From an uncultured Flavobacteriaceae bacterium (lineage in GTDB: Bacteria; Bacteroidota; Bacteroidia; Flavobacteriales; Flavobacteriaceae), in contig CANLQD010000009.1 in the NCBI GenBank assembly GCA_947493175.1, forward strand, positions 1 to 64,000: a stretch of DNA of 64,000 nucleotides, given 5' to 3'. The translations under genes and the position numbers were made by a program. The notes below the pieces were generated by a model. That model was not told the origin of the DNA. It did no database searches and worked only from the letters and a program-made list of their open reading frames with translations. This document shows, piece after piece, positions 52,198 to 61,000 of this stretch (the first letter of the stretch is position 1; each line of letters begins with the position of its first letter).

Positions 52198-54039
52198 TCA
52201 GCGGTTTTTTTCGTATTCTTTATCGGTCAGGACTTTCATGAAAGCGATGATCGAACCTATTTCCTTTACGTCTAGACCCAACGAATCTGCAGGAAGTGTT
52301 TGGTATGGTACACCTAACCCCATGCCTTGGCCACCGCCCATATTGTAAAATTTCATGACCTCGTCCAAAGTCGTGTACACTCCGTTATGCATGTATGGGC
52401 CCGTTAGCTCCACATTTCGAACAGTGGAAGTCTTAAAAAAGCCACGTTTCTCCTCAACTTTAAAAGGATCATATTGGCCAGGATCTTTGTCTAGAACCGG
52501 ATGGGTGAAACTAATGTTTTCGGGCACCCCCAAATTTTCGAATTCCGTTTCCATATATTTTGGAGGCACTGTTCCGTTAAAAGCTGGTGGGAAATGACAG
52601 GTGGCACATGCTGCTTTTCCCATAAATAGGTTAAACCCCACTACCTCTTCCTCAGTAAGCGATTCTTCCAAGCCTTGCATGTTCCGATCAAATTTCGAAT
52701 CGAAAGGTGCTAGACTACGGATATAAGTGGCAATGGCATTCCGTACATTAAAATTGGTTACCTCTCCTTCATACAGGGCGTCGAATTGCAGCCTGTAATC
52801 AGGATTGTCTTTCACCCTTTTTTCCATCGTAGCAAGGTCTAGGTGAAACTCATTTTCATTATTGGCCACACTTACAATCTGTCCTTCCAGACCATCGCCC
52901 CTTCCATCATAAAAAAAACTGGTTTGATATACAGCGTAGGGCAATGCGGGGGTATTTCTGAGCAACTCTTCCCCTTTGTTACCCACTGCTCTTGCATGAC
53001 CATCGGTAAAGGCTTTCTCCTTTATATGGCAGGTTGCACAACTCATAACACCTGTACTTGAGAGTGTTTTATCATTAAAAAGTTCTTTCCCCAATGCTAT
53101 TCTTTTCTCATTGACGGGTAGTGAGCCCTGTAGCGAAAACATTTTTAGGTTGAAAAAATCTTTTGCGAACAGGTTTTCGGCGATGGGGTTCAAGGGTCTT
53201 GAGGTATTAAGCGTTATTCCCCAATCTGCCGCGGTATCATTGATGAGCTTCAGTTGCGAATTAGTGTGATTTTTTATAAAACTATATCTATCAAAAGAAT
53301 CGAAATCCCCATTTTTAAGGTCCATTATCGCTGCATTTATTGCTGAAACCCACTTTTTATATAAGTTTTGGTCTTCAAAAGCTATTTCATAAATGTCGAT
53401 TACTTTTTTAATGGATTGATAGCTGTAAACTGCTTCATTTAAGGAGTTCGCCAACATTGGGGAATCAAACCCGGTAATCCCTTTGGCGGCAATATTGACC
53501 ACGGCGTCCCGAATCATTTTCAAATGATGCCTATCTCTTTGGGTATAAATGATATGGTTCTTTCGTATATAGGGAATACGTGTTTGAAGATATAACAGCA
53601 CTGCGTGCAACTCCTTATTGGAAAACTTTTCTTCGCCAAAAAGCAACTCCTCCAAGACCTGGTAACTCTTAGGGGTAAGCTTTTTGATGTCGGTGTAATC
53701 TTCCATCTCTACTTTCAGTAAATTGGGAGCATTCATGGAAAGATAGTTCTCATAATCGTAGGCAATGAGCATGGGCTCTACCCTTTTGTACCATTCCCTG
53801 CTCTTTAAGAAATGAGCCTTGTTCACTTCTAAAGAAAATGTAGTGTCCATTTTCTTGATGTAATGGGCGGCACTATCCAAAGTCTCAAAGTAGTGTGCGC
53901 GAATATCCTCGTTAAACATAGATATCTGGTCCGCACTAGTCATTTTCTTTAAAGATGGCTTTTTTTCACTACATGAAGACAAGCCCATTGAACATAACCC
54001 TATTAAAGAATAAATAGAAAGATGTATTTTCATTTTCAT
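52198..54039 (-). CDS. Di-haem cytochrome c peroxidase-type lipoprotein with extra N-terminal helical domain
   Basis: A 613-residue lipoprotein (SPII signal ending LSSC, Cys23). Residues about 30-290 are helical (FNEDIRAHYFETLDSAAHYI; SYQVLEELLFGEEKF), resembling imelysin/EfeO-like domains often fused to these peroxidases. The C-terminal half is a MauG/CCP di-haem module: MSCATCHIKEKAFTDGHARA (first CxxCH, about 334-338), NTPALPYAVYQTSFFYDGRG, and KAACATCHFPPAFNGTVPPK (second CxxCH, about 478-482), ending MKFYNMGGGQGMGLGVPYQT. Periplasmic electron-transfer enzyme; H2O2 reduction or substrate oxidation. I start at ATG 54039 because the signal peptide begins there. It is 65 bases after the PhoX-like gene and likely in its operon. 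Confidence 0.88.
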   Translation of the reverse strand: MKMKIHLSIYSLIGLCSMGLSSCSEKKPSLKKMTSADQISMFNEDIRAHYFETLDSAAHYIKKMDTTFSLEVNKAHFLKSREWYKRVEPMLIAYDYENYLSMNAPNLLKVEMEDYTDIKKLTPKSYQVLEELLFGEEKFSNKELHAVLLYLQTRIPYIRKNHIIYTQRDRHHLKMIRDAVVNIAAKGITGFDSPMLANSLNEAVYSYQSIKKVIDIYEIAFEDQNLYKKWVSAINAAIMDLKNGDFDSFDRYSFIKNHTNSQLKLINDTAADWGITLNTSRPLNPIAENLFAKDFFNLKMFSLQGSLPVNEKRIALGKELFNDKTLSSTGVMSCATCHIKEKAFTDGHARAVGNKGEELLRNTPALPYAVYQTSFFYDGRGDGLEGQIVSVANNENEFHLDLATMEKRVKDNPDYRLQFDALYEGEVTNFNVRNAIATYIRSLAPFDSKFDRNMQGLEESLTEEEVVGFNLFMGKAACATCHFPPAFNGTVPPKYMETEFENLGVPENISFTHPVLDKDPGQYDPFKVEEKRGFFKTSTVRNVELTGPYMHNGVYTTLDEVMKFYNMGGGQGMGLGVPYQTLPADSLGLDVKEIGSIIAFMKVLTDKEYEKNR

Positions 54040-54104
54040 ATGAATTTTCGAATCAAAAAGGTCCCCGAAATGGGAACCTTTTACTAAATAACGATTCCTT
54101 AACA

Positions 54105-55661
54105 CTATCTTGGAAGCCCTGTTATTTTAAAAAGGAAAGACCCTTCCAATCTAGCAGCATCTTCATCAATTGCGGTGGGATCTACGAACTTGGCACCATC
54201 GGCCCTTACCGCTGAATCGGGTTGGTCACCATAACTCCAGCCATGCACTTGGGCGCCTCCTACAAAGGTTGACTTAGAGGCACCAATGATGTCTGTAACA
54301 TCTATTAAACCAGTAATTTCCCAGTATCTTTCGGTATTTCCATATCCGAGTGCCGCTGCACCTAACTGATTGCATTCCATAACCTCGTTCAAGGTACCGC
54401 CCGCGATATCGTACTGCCATAGTTTTGCATATCCACTAATATCTGGATTAGCAGCTGCATACCCATTGGGGTCTTCCTGAATGTACAAGTAGTTTTCGGT
54501 AACTAGGATATTGTCGGGCGAGTGCATTCCATCACCAATACCACCTTCCTTATCACCATCGACCACAACGGTAATCTTTGCATCGCCGGTCGGGTCATCT
54601 GAGTTTAACTGTAATTGATACACCCTACCAAAAGAAGTACCTCTATTGGCCAAATCAGGATTATCTGAACGCATTCTTCCTGTTGCATTAAAGTATACGG
54701 TTCTATTGTTCTCCGCAGAACCTCTTCTCCAATCAACATCTTCAATTCTTTGGAAGCCGATAGCCACAGAATCTATGGCTTCTTGATTTAACTCAGCAAT
54801 GGTTCTTTCAGTCATTTTGACCCATTCCACATCGTAGGTCGTACCTTCGGCCATACCCATTTCGAACTTGAGTCCCCCGCCACCTATAGCAGTTTCGGTA
54901 GTATCTTTGCCCCTTAATACATACAGATCACCTCCGGAAAGGTCTCCCAAAGAGCCAACGTACATCGCGAAATGACCTTCGGGATATTCATTGTTACTAT
55001 CATCATCACCCATAAAAACTACCGTTTGACCTGGAAACGCATTCTTGCCGATGACAACGGCATTTTCAGTAGACCACTCACCAAGCGCCGGAAGCCTTTC
55101 CGCTTCGGAGCGACTTTCAGTATCCTTAAAAGGGTTTACCCTGTAGACCCCCTTGGCATTACCGCCCCATTCGCCTCCTGAAAGATAAAGTGGCCCAAAA
55201 CCATGTTCCTCAACGGTAATAGAGGAACCCGAACATTGCGCTGTAAAAGCCGTGGCAGTAGCATTAAGAATGTAATCCCCCTCCAAAGGTTGCAAGTCGG
55301 CATTCATGGTAATTCTGGCGATAGCGTAATCTGCCTCCAGGTTGTTTACAAAGGAGTAGGTTCCGTCGTTGTTGGGATATAATGCCGCTCCATCCATATA
55401 CGATCCATAAATAAAGGTAGAATCAGAAGGTAAAATATCGGCAGATGTCATAATCATGTTCAGTTCTGCGGTACTGGCGAAGTTTCCCTTCAAAGAAAAA
55501 ACGCCGTTTGGTACTACCGAACTTTCAAGGGGTATCATCTCTGTTTCCTTAGGATCATCGCCGTCTCTGCCGCCATCACCAATAAAATCATCGATAACTT
55601 CACAAGAAGCTAATGCAGCCAAGCCTGAAGCACAGAGAAGTATTTTTTTTACTGTTTTCAT
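54105..55661 (-). CDS. PhoX-like (DUF839) beta-propeller lipoprotein
   Basis: A 518-residue lipoprotein: MKTVKKILLCASGLAALASC (lipobox LASC at Cys20), then an Asp-rich linker (DDFIGDGGRDGDDPK) and a propeller-like domain. Visible blocks: GPLYLSGGEWGGNAKGVYRV, NAVVIGKNAFPGQTVVFMGD, GFQRIEDVDWRRGSAENNRT, GTSFGRVYQLQLNS, and GDGMHSPDNILVTENYLYIQ followed by EDP, which resembles the metal-binding SPDN-L---G-L-I-ED segment of PhoX phosphatases. Whether the calcium and iron ligands of PhoX are complete I cannot verify. A longer open frame to 55706 lacks a signal peptide. Upstream of the di-haem peroxidase gene. Confidence 0.72.
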   Translation of the reverse strand: MKTVKKILLCASGLAALASCEVIDDFIGDGGRDGDDPKETEMIPLESSVVPNGVFSLKGNFASTAELNMIMTSADILPSDSTFIYGSYMDGAALYPNNDGTYSFVNNLEADYAIARITMNADLQPLEGDYILNATATAFTAQCSGSSITVEEHGFGPLYLSGGEWGGNAKGVYRVNPFKDTESRSEAERLPALGEWSTENAVVIGKNAFPGQTVVFMGDDDSNNEYPEGHFAMYVGSLGDLSGGDLYVLRGKDTTETAIGGGGLKFEMGMAEGTTYDVEWVKMTERTIAELNQEAIDSVAIGFQRIEDVDWRRGSAENNRTVYFNATGRMRSDNPDLANRGTSFGRVYQLQLNSDDPTGDAKITVVVDGDKEGGIGDGMHSPDNILVTENYLYIQEDPNGYAAANPDISGYAKLWQYDIAGGTLNEVMECNQLGAAALGYGNTERYWEITGLIDVTDIIGASKSTFVGGAQVHGWSYGDQPDSAVRADGAKFVDPTAIDEDAARLEGSFLFKITGLPR

Positions 55662-55983
55662 GAATAATGTTTTTAGGTTAAATAATATGTGTCCAAAACT
55701 ACCCACGACTTCTTATCATAGCGTTAGACCTATATTTTGAAACATTTAGCTTTGTTTTAACAAATGGTTACTATGTTAAGCAAGCATCACAGCATTGTGA
55801 ACAATTATTTAGAAAAATGTTAAGCAGCTTTTTATCAACAAGTTACAACTTACCCATGTTGCTTTTCATCTCAGGAAATTGATTTTTTATTAAACAATTA
55901 GGCTTTTCTACACACTAATATTGGGTACGTACACGTGCAGTCATCTGGAAGTATTTTGCTATTTTTAAAACAGACTAAATTCA
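55662..55983. other. AT-rich divergent promoter region
   Basis: About 320 AT-rich bases between the PhoX-like gene (minus) and the S10 peptidase gene (plus). A TATTTTTA box at about 55961-55968 is one mismatch from the -7 consensus and lies 15 bases before ATG 55984. I find no gene, and no recognisable Pho box. Confidence 0.5.
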
Positions 55984-57486
55984 ATGAAAATGATACCACG
56001 AATACGCTTTACCGTCCTAGCGCTTATTTGCTCCATACTTTGGGCTTCTGGACAGGAACGAAAACTTCCCATAGATACCATGGTAACCACCCAGCATAGC
56101 GTTGCTATCAACGGAAACCGAATCGAATACACTGCCAAAGTTGGAACACAACCCGTTTGGGACGAACATGGCAAACCCATAGCGTCATTGCATTACACCT
56201 ACTACACTAGGAACAATGTGAAAGATCGAGCCTCCCGTCCGCTATTGATTTCCTTTAATGGAGGACCTGGTTCCGGATCCGTGTGGATGCATTTAGCCTA
56301 TACGGGACCCCGGGTGCTGAAGATAGATGATGAAGGATATCCGGTGCAACCGTATGGGGTGAAGGAAAACCCGTTTTCAGTATTGGACGTCACGGATATT
56401 GTGTACGTGAACCCTGCCAATACCGGCTACTCCAGAACCATTCCCGAAATGGGCGATGAAGTAGATCGCAAAAAGTTTTTTGGCATCAACGCAGACATCA
56501 CGTACCTGGCCGAATGGCTCAATACCTTTGTAACCCGTAACAATCGTTGGCGCTCCCCCAAATACATTATTGGGGAAAGCTATGGAGGCACTCGCGTTAT
56601 GGGGCTTTCACTGGCATTACAGGACCGTCAATGGATGTATCTCAACGGTGTTATTATGGTGAGCCCGGCCGACTATAAGGTCATTCGCGAGGATGGTCCG
56701 GTTTCCGGTGCCTTGAACCTTCCCTATTTTACCGCGGCTGCTTGGCACCATAAGGCCTTGCCCGCTGCATTACAAGAAAAGGATTTGACCGAAATACTGC
56801 CGGAATCCGAAACATATACGATCAATACCTTGATTCCGGCCATTGCGAAAGGCGGTTTCATCACGGATGCCGAGAAAAAAGCCGTTGCTGAAAAAATGGC
56901 TTACTATTCAGGACTCAGTGCAAAGGAAATTCTAGATCTTAACTTAGTGGTCCCCACACGTTATTTTTGGAAAAACCTCCTTAAGGAAAAAAGCGGATAT
57001 ACCATTGGCCGATTAGATAGTCGTTATCTAGGCATTGACAGACAGCTTTTTGGAGAAGCGCCCGATTACAGCGCCGAGCTCACTTCTTGGTTGCACAGTT
57101 TTACCCCCGCCATCAACTTCTACTTGCAAGAGGAACTAAAATTCAAGACCGATATTAAATACAATATGTTCGGCCCTGTAAGGCCGTGGGACAACAGTGA
57201 CGATGAGACTCGAGACAATTTGCGCCAGGCCATGGCACAAAACCCATACTTAAATGTGTTGGTACAAAGCGGTTATTATGACGGTGCCACAACCTATTTC
57301 AATGCGAAGTATACCATGTGGCAAGTAGACCCTAGTGGTCGTATGAAAGACCGTTTCGAATTTAAAGGCTACCGTAGTGGCCACATGATGTACCTACGCC
57401 GAGAAGACCTTGAAAATGCAAACAATGACATTCGTTCTTTTATCCAAAGAACGATGGCGAACGGAAAAAGTGCCAAATACAAATAG
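55984..57486 (+). CDS. Secreted serine carboxypeptidase (peptidase family S10)
   Basis: A 500-residue exported peptidase. Signal peptide FTVLALICSILWASGQ. Family blocks: LLISFNGGPGSGSVWMHLAY (oxyanion region), DIVYVNPANTGYSRTIPEMG, KYIIGESYGGTRVMGLSLAL with the nucleophile Ser at about residue 199, the Asp region VLVQSGYYDGATTYFNAKYT, and the catalytic His in FKGYRSGHMMYLRREDLENA (about residue 466). The triad appears complete. It releases C-terminal residues from peptides at acidic to neutral pH in the periplasm or outside. Own promoter region upstream; the small lipoprotein gene follows after 71 bases. Confidence 0.95.
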   Translation: MKMIPRIRFTVLALICSILWASGQERKLPIDTMVTTQHSVAINGNRIEYTAKVGTQPVWDEHGKPIASLHYTYYTRNNVKDRASRPLLISFNGGPGSGSVWMHLAYTGPRVLKIDDEGYPVQPYGVKENPFSVLDVTDIVYVNPANTGYSRTIPEMGDEVDRKKFFGINADITYLAEWLNTFVTRNNRWRSPKYIIGESYGGTRVMGLSLALQDRQWMYLNGVIMVSPADYKVIREDGPVSGALNLPYFTAAAWHHKALPAALQEKDLTEILPESETYTINTLIPAIAKGGFITDAEKKAVAEKMAYYSGLSAKEILDLNLVVPTRYFWKNLLKEKSGYTIGRLDSRYLGIDRQLFGEAPDYSAELTSWLHSFTPAINFYLQEELKFKTDIKYNMFGPVRPWDNSDDETRDNLRQAMAQNPYLNVLVQSGYYDGATTYFNAKYTMWQVDPSGRMKDRFEFKGYRSGHMMYLRREDLENANNDIRSFIQRTMANGKSAKYK

Positions 57487-57557
57487 GCAGTTCCATTAGA
57501 CAATGAACTCAAGACGAGTTCAATATTAATATATGTAACAAATCAAAAAATGAGATA

Positions 57558-58139
57558 ATGAAAACAGCAAAAAAAATCTTCCAAATGGCCCTTCTATTAA
57601 GCCTTACCACAAGTTGCGGCCAAGATATGCCATCGAAAGAATGGCAAATAAAAACAGCTGTTTTAGCGGCACCGGAAGAATATCGAGAAGGTGCCATGGT
57701 CTACGGCTACGATACAGATGGTGGTTTTACCACCCTCCGGGAAGGTACCAATGCTTATATCTGCCTGGCGGACGACCCTAAGAAAGAAGGGTTCTCGACC
57801 GCAGCCTATCATAAAGAATTGGATGCGTTTATGGCCAGGGGCCGTGAATTAAAGGCCGCCGGAAAAGAAGGGCAAGAAATTTTCGATATCCGCGAAGCGG
57901 AAGTAAAGGAAGGTAGTTTGAAAATGCCAGACAAAGCAACACTTTGCGTCTTCAATGGAACGGTAAATACCGAAACTCAGGAAATCGAAAATGGGTATGT
58001 GCGTTATGTATTTTATGTGCCTTTTGCTACAGGAGAATCTACCGGTCTCCCTACCAATCCCACCCCACCGGGACATGCATGGTTAATGGATGCCGGCACC
58101 CATCGCGCCCATATTATGATTACGCCACCAAAAGATTGA
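57558..58139 (+). CDS. Lipoprotein of unknown function
   Basis: A 193-residue protein starting MKTAKKIFQMALLLSLTTSC (SPII signal, Cys20). The mature part reads SKEWQIKTAVLAAPEEYREG, AMVYGYDTDGGFTTLREGTN, YICLADDPKKEGFSTAAYHK, ELDAFMARGRELKAAGKEGQ, and ends GHAWLMDAGTHRAHIMITPP with a conserved-looking HAWLMD/HRAHIMI histidine cluster. This domain recurs in Bacteroidota hypothetical lipoproteins; I cannot give a function. The three histidines near the C-terminus might bind metal. Probably transcribed with or just after the S10 peptidase gene. Confidence 0.8.
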   Translation: MKTAKKIFQMALLLSLTTSCGQDMPSKEWQIKTAVLAAPEEYREGAMVYGYDTDGGFTTLREGTNAYICLADDPKKEGFSTAAYHKELDAFMARGRELKAAGKEGQEIFDIREAEVKEGSLKMPDKATLCVFNGTVNTETQEIENGYVRYVFYVPFATGESTGLPTNPTPPGHAWLMDAGTHRAHIMITPPKD

Positions 58140-58204
58140 CCTTGGGACGTCCTGAACGGTAATCGCCTTACCTTTCAAAGAAAATATTGAACCACAGTAA
58201 TGTT

Positions 58205-58846
58205 ATGAAACCGATCATATTTGACAATCCGCATCGCAAAAAGCATTTCGACTTTTTCAACGGCATGAACCATCCTCATTTTGCTATCTCTGCGAACGTG
58301 GAAATAACGGCCTTACTTCGGTATATAAAACAGGAAAAACTACCGACTACCCCTGCTCTTGTCTATGTCATCGCAAGAGCTGCTAATGAAATCCCTGAAT
58401 TTCGATGGCGGATCAGGAACCATAAAGTCATTGAGCACTCATCGGTTCGGCCTTCGTTTACCGTACCGACCAAGGCGTCGGAGGTATTTAGCTTTTGTAC
58501 AGTCGATTACGTAACGGATGCTACCACTTTTATCCAGAATGCCCAAACTCAGATTGACAAAATGCAGACCGAACCATCATTCGAAGATGAGGAGCACCAA
58601 GATGATTATCTTTTTCTTTCGGCTATTCCCTGGGTCAGCTTTACTGGCGTTCAACATGCCATGCACTACCACCCCAGTGATAGCGTTCCCAGAATAAGTT
58701 GGGGAAAGTTTTTTGAGCAAAATGGGAAAACTTTTATGCCTTTAGGGGTACAAGTGCACCATGCTGTAGTCAACGGACGACAGGTAGGGGACTATTATCA
58801 ATCGGTTGAAAAGATAGCTGCAAATCCATATGATTTTTTGATCTAA
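58205..58846 (+). CDS. Chloramphenicol acetyltransferase-fold protein with altered HHxxxDG motif
   Basis: A 213-residue protein of the CAT family: MKPIIFDNPHRKKHFDFFNG, HPHFAISANVEITALLRYIK, LPTTPALVYVIARAANEIPE, FRWRIRNHKVIEHSSVRPSF, FSFCTVDYVTDATTFIQNAQ, LFLSAIPWVSFTGVQHAMHY, and the active-site segment FMPLGVQVHHAVVNGRQVGD. The catalytic His is kept (HHAVVNG), but the Asp of the usual HHxxxDG motif is Asn. CAT-like proteins without drug resistance are frequent in Bacteroidota; acetylation of an endogenous small molecule is more likely than resistance. Start at ATG 58205 rather than TTG 58187. Confidence 0.87.
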   Translation: MKPIIFDNPHRKKHFDFFNGMNHPHFAISANVEITALLRYIKQEKLPTTPALVYVIARAANEIPEFRWRIRNHKVIEHSSVRPSFTVPTKASEVFSFCTVDYVTDATTFIQNAQTQIDKMQTEPSFEDEEHQDDYLFLSAIPWVSFTGVQHAMHYHPSDSVPRISWGKFFEQNGKTFMPLGVQVHHAVVNGRQVGDYYQSVEKIAANPYDFLI

Positions 58847-58958
58847 TGCCAATGTTTGCTCTTATTAAACCTAATATATCAGTATTTTTACCGACCCAAA
58901 ATACCCTTTCTTACGAATCCTAGCAGGTAGGTTGGTAAGAAAATGAACAATAATTCAA

Positions 58959-59570
58959 ATGAAAGACTTTTGGAATAATCGATATAAAATAGAAGATTCT
59001 GCATATGGTTATGAGCCTAATGAATTTTTCAAAGAAGAATTAACTAAAATAAAATCAGGAAAAATACTTTTACCAGCCGAAGGGGAAGGTCGTAATGCGA
59101 TTTTTGCCGCTAAACTTGGATGGGAAGTTTCGGCATTCGATATGAGTGAGCAAGGAAAAATTAAAGCGGAAAAACTTGCAGAGAAAAGCAAAGTATCGAT
59201 TGAGTATGCGATTGGTGAGTTTGAAGAATTAGAGTATCAAAAAGAACATTTTGATACAATCGGATTAATCTATGCCCATTTCACAGCAGAATCTAAATCC
59301 AAATACCATAAAACATTAGATAAGTATTTGAAAAAAGGGGGCAGAATTATTTTTGAAGCATTTAGTAAATCTAATTTGAAGTTAAATGCAAAGAATCTTA
59401 ATACTAATGGCCCGAAAGACATACAAGCATTGTTTTCAGTAGACGAAATCAAAAATGACTTTCGTAATTACCATATAATTGAATTGAAAGAAGAAATTTT
59501 AGAACTAAACGAGGGTTTGTATCATAATGGATTAAGTGCTATTATTAGATTTGTGGGAGTGAAAAAATGA
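58959..59570 (+). CDS. Class I SAM-dependent methyltransferase (TehB/thiopurine-like)
   Basis: A 203-residue cytoplasmic methyltransferase. It begins MKDFWNNRYKIEDSAYGYEP, typical of the small TehB/UbiE-like group; SAM motif I is ILLPAEGEGRNAIFAAKLGW (E-x-GxGRN form), motif II EVSAFDMSEQGKIKAEKLAE, then FDTIGLIYAHFTAESKSKYH and LKKGGRIIFEAFSKSN. The substrate is unknown; related enzymes methylate oxyanions such as tellurite or small thiols. The gene is clearly AT-richer than its neighbours and, with the next gene, may have arrived by transfer. Confidence 0.88.
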   Translation: MKDFWNNRYKIEDSAYGYEPNEFFKEELTKIKSGKILLPAEGEGRNAIFAAKLGWEVSAFDMSEQGKIKAEKLAEKSKVSIEYAIGEFEELEYQKEHFDTIGLIYAHFTAESKSKYHKTLDKYLKKGGRIIFEAFSKSNLKLNAKNLNTNGPKDIQALFSVDEIKNDFRNYHIIELKEEILELNEGLYHNGLSAIIRFVGVKK

Positions 59571-59618
59571 AAAATAGCACTGCGCAAATGCATAAACAAA
59601 CGTTTCATTCTTAACGAT

Positions 59619-60341
59619 ATGACAGTAGAAGATCATTATGACAATCATCTTGCTGACTTTTACTCTTGGATGATTGGTGATTTTGATAAGGGAAAAGATT
59701 CCTTCAAAGATTTTTGTATCAATAATGAGATTAAGCCAAGTAAAACAGGTGTTGCAATCGATTTGGGAGCAGGAAATGGTATTCAAAGCATTGCTCTTGG
59801 AGAAATTGGTTACAAAGTCAAAGCCGTAGATTTCAATAAAAAACTACTCCTAGAATTAAAAGATAGAACTAATGGATTAGCGATTGAATTGATAAAAGGA
59901 GACCTTAGAAATATCAAGACTTTTTGCAATTCCTTGGTCGATTTAATCATTTGCTGTGGTGACACAATTTCTCATCTAGATACTTTTGAGCAACTTAATA
60001 AGTTAGTCCAGGATTGCTTTACCTTATTAGATGAAAATGGGTATTTGATATTGACATTTAGAGACTATTCATTTGAGTTAACCGATACACAAAGATTTAT
60101 TCCCGTCAAAAGTGATGAAAATAGGATTTTAACTTGTGTGATTGATTATCGGGATCAAAAAATAAGGGTAACTGATTTATTATACGAAAAACAAAATGAA
60201 ACTTGGATCCAAAAGGTCAGTTCATATGAAAAGTTACGAATTCGGACCGAATATTTAATAGATAAATCCGAAGAGGTTGGTTTTACTGTAATTAAGAATA
60301 AAAACAAAAATAGAATGGTTCATTTGATATTGCAGAAATGA
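59619..60341 (+). CDS. Class I SAM-dependent methyltransferase
   Basis: A 240-residue methyltransferase: MTVEDHYDNHLADFYSWMIG, with motif I TGVAIDLGAGNGIQSIALGE, motif II YKVKAVDFNKKLLLELKDRT, LVDLIICCGDTISHLDTFEQ, and LDENGYLILTFRDYSFELTD. The DHYD-HLADFYSWM N-terminus is shared with small-molecule methyltransferases of mobile gene content; the substrate is unknown. AT-rich like the preceding gene, 48 bases downstream of it. Its stop codon overlaps (ATGA) a truncated 24-codon frame. Confidence 0.87.
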   Translation: MTVEDHYDNHLADFYSWMIGDFDKGKDSFKDFCINNEIKPSKTGVAIDLGAGNGIQSIALGEIGYKVKAVDFNKKLLLELKDRTNGLAIELIKGDLRNIKTFCNSLVDLIICCGDTISHLDTFEQLNKLVQDCFTLLDENGYLILTFRDYSFELTDTQRFIPVKSDENRILTCVIDYRDQKIRVTDLLYEKQNETWIQKVSSYEKLRIRTEYLIDKSEEVGFTVIKNKNKNRMVHLILQK

Positions 60342-60412
60342 TTGAAAAAATAAGAAACGAGCTACAACAAGGTGTATGGTCTGGCATTGGAATACCTTAT
60401 AAACAACCATGA
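60338..60412 (+). pseudogene. Truncated 24-codon frame coupled to the methyltransferase gene
   Basis: ATG at 60338 overlaps the methyltransferase stop as ATGA, as for a translationally coupled next gene, but the frame reads only MIEKIRNELQQGVWSGIGIP YKQP before a TGA inside the start region of the next membrane protein gene. It looks like the 5' stub of a deleted gene, marking the right edge of the AT-rich segment. It could also be a chance small frame. Confidence 0.35.
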
Positions 60413-60864
60413 ATATGCAGCCGAATACATTTATAAAGACACTCACGATGATCCACGGTTCCCTGCTAGCCGGTTTGGTCCTTTTCACCGGATTTGTCTA
60501 TTGGCAAGGGGGTAGCTTTATCGCTGAAATGAATGGGAGTGATTTTTTCATTTATCTGGTGCCGATAGCGGCAGCTATGGGCTATTTCCTAGGAAAGTTT
60601 CTATTTGAGAAAAACTTGGCCACCATACATAAAGAAGATTCGTTAGGGTCTAAATTGACAACATACCAAATGGCATCCCTAATTCAATATGCGTTGATCG
60701 AAGGTCCCGCTTTTTTAGCGCTCATCGCCTATTACCAAAACGGCAACGCGTTACATCTAGTTATCGCAATCTCATTAGCGGTTTATTTGTTCGCATTGCG
60801 GCCAAAACAACAACGTATAGAGAACATACTGCAGCTGGCCCCGGATGAAAAAAGCCGCCTATAG
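60409..60864 (+). CDS. Conserved membrane protein, unknown function
   Basis: A 151-residue protein with four membrane segments: IHGSLLAGLVLFTGFVYWQG, FFIYLVPIAAAMGYFLGKFL, ALIEGPAFLALIAYYQNG and LVIAISLAVYLFALRP. The second half contains EKNLATIHKEDSLGSKLTTY, then QMASLIQYALIEGPAFL, a pattern found in a family of unnamed Bacteroidota membrane proteins. The C-terminus (KQQRIENILQLAPDEKSRL) is cytoplasmic by charge. No function assigned. GC returns to the usual level here, in contrast to the two genes before it. Confidence 0.8.
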   Translation: MNMQPNTFIKTLTMIHGSLLAGLVLFTGFVYWQGGSFIAEMNGSDFFIYLVPIAAAMGYFLGKFLFEKNLATIHKEDSLGSKLTTYQMASLIQYALIEGPAFLALIAYYQNGNALHLVIAISLAVYLFALRPKQQRIENILQLAPDEKSRL

Positions 60865-60887
60865 GCGCACTACCGGATTCCCGTAAA

Positions 60888-60960
60888 CTACCTCGGGGCC
60901 TTCGTCCGCCATGAAGGCGGGCAAGCGTCGGAGCATTTAAATTTCGATTGTTGAGTAAAA
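60888..60960. repeat. Hairpin-bearing dispersed repeat, copy 2
   Basis: Shares ACCTCGGGGC, GCAAGCGTCGGAGCATTT and AATTTCGATTGTTGAGTAAA with the copy at 23735-23830. The TTG inside GATTGTTGAG (60951-60953) sits 21 bases before a TACCTTTT box (60975-60982), so the repeat end may supply the -33 element for the SGNH hydrolase gene. Confidence 0.6.
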
Positions 60961-60982
60961 CCAAAAATATTTTATACCTTTT
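60951..60982 (+). promoter_or_regulatory. Putative promoter of the SGNH hydrolase gene
   Basis: TTG at 60951-60953, 21-base spacer, TACCTTTT at 60975-60982 (one mismatch to TAnnTTTG), ATG 18 bases downstream at 61001. The -33 part lies in the dispersed repeat. Confidence 0.45.
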
Positions 60983-61000
60983 GAAATCATTAAAAAGAAC

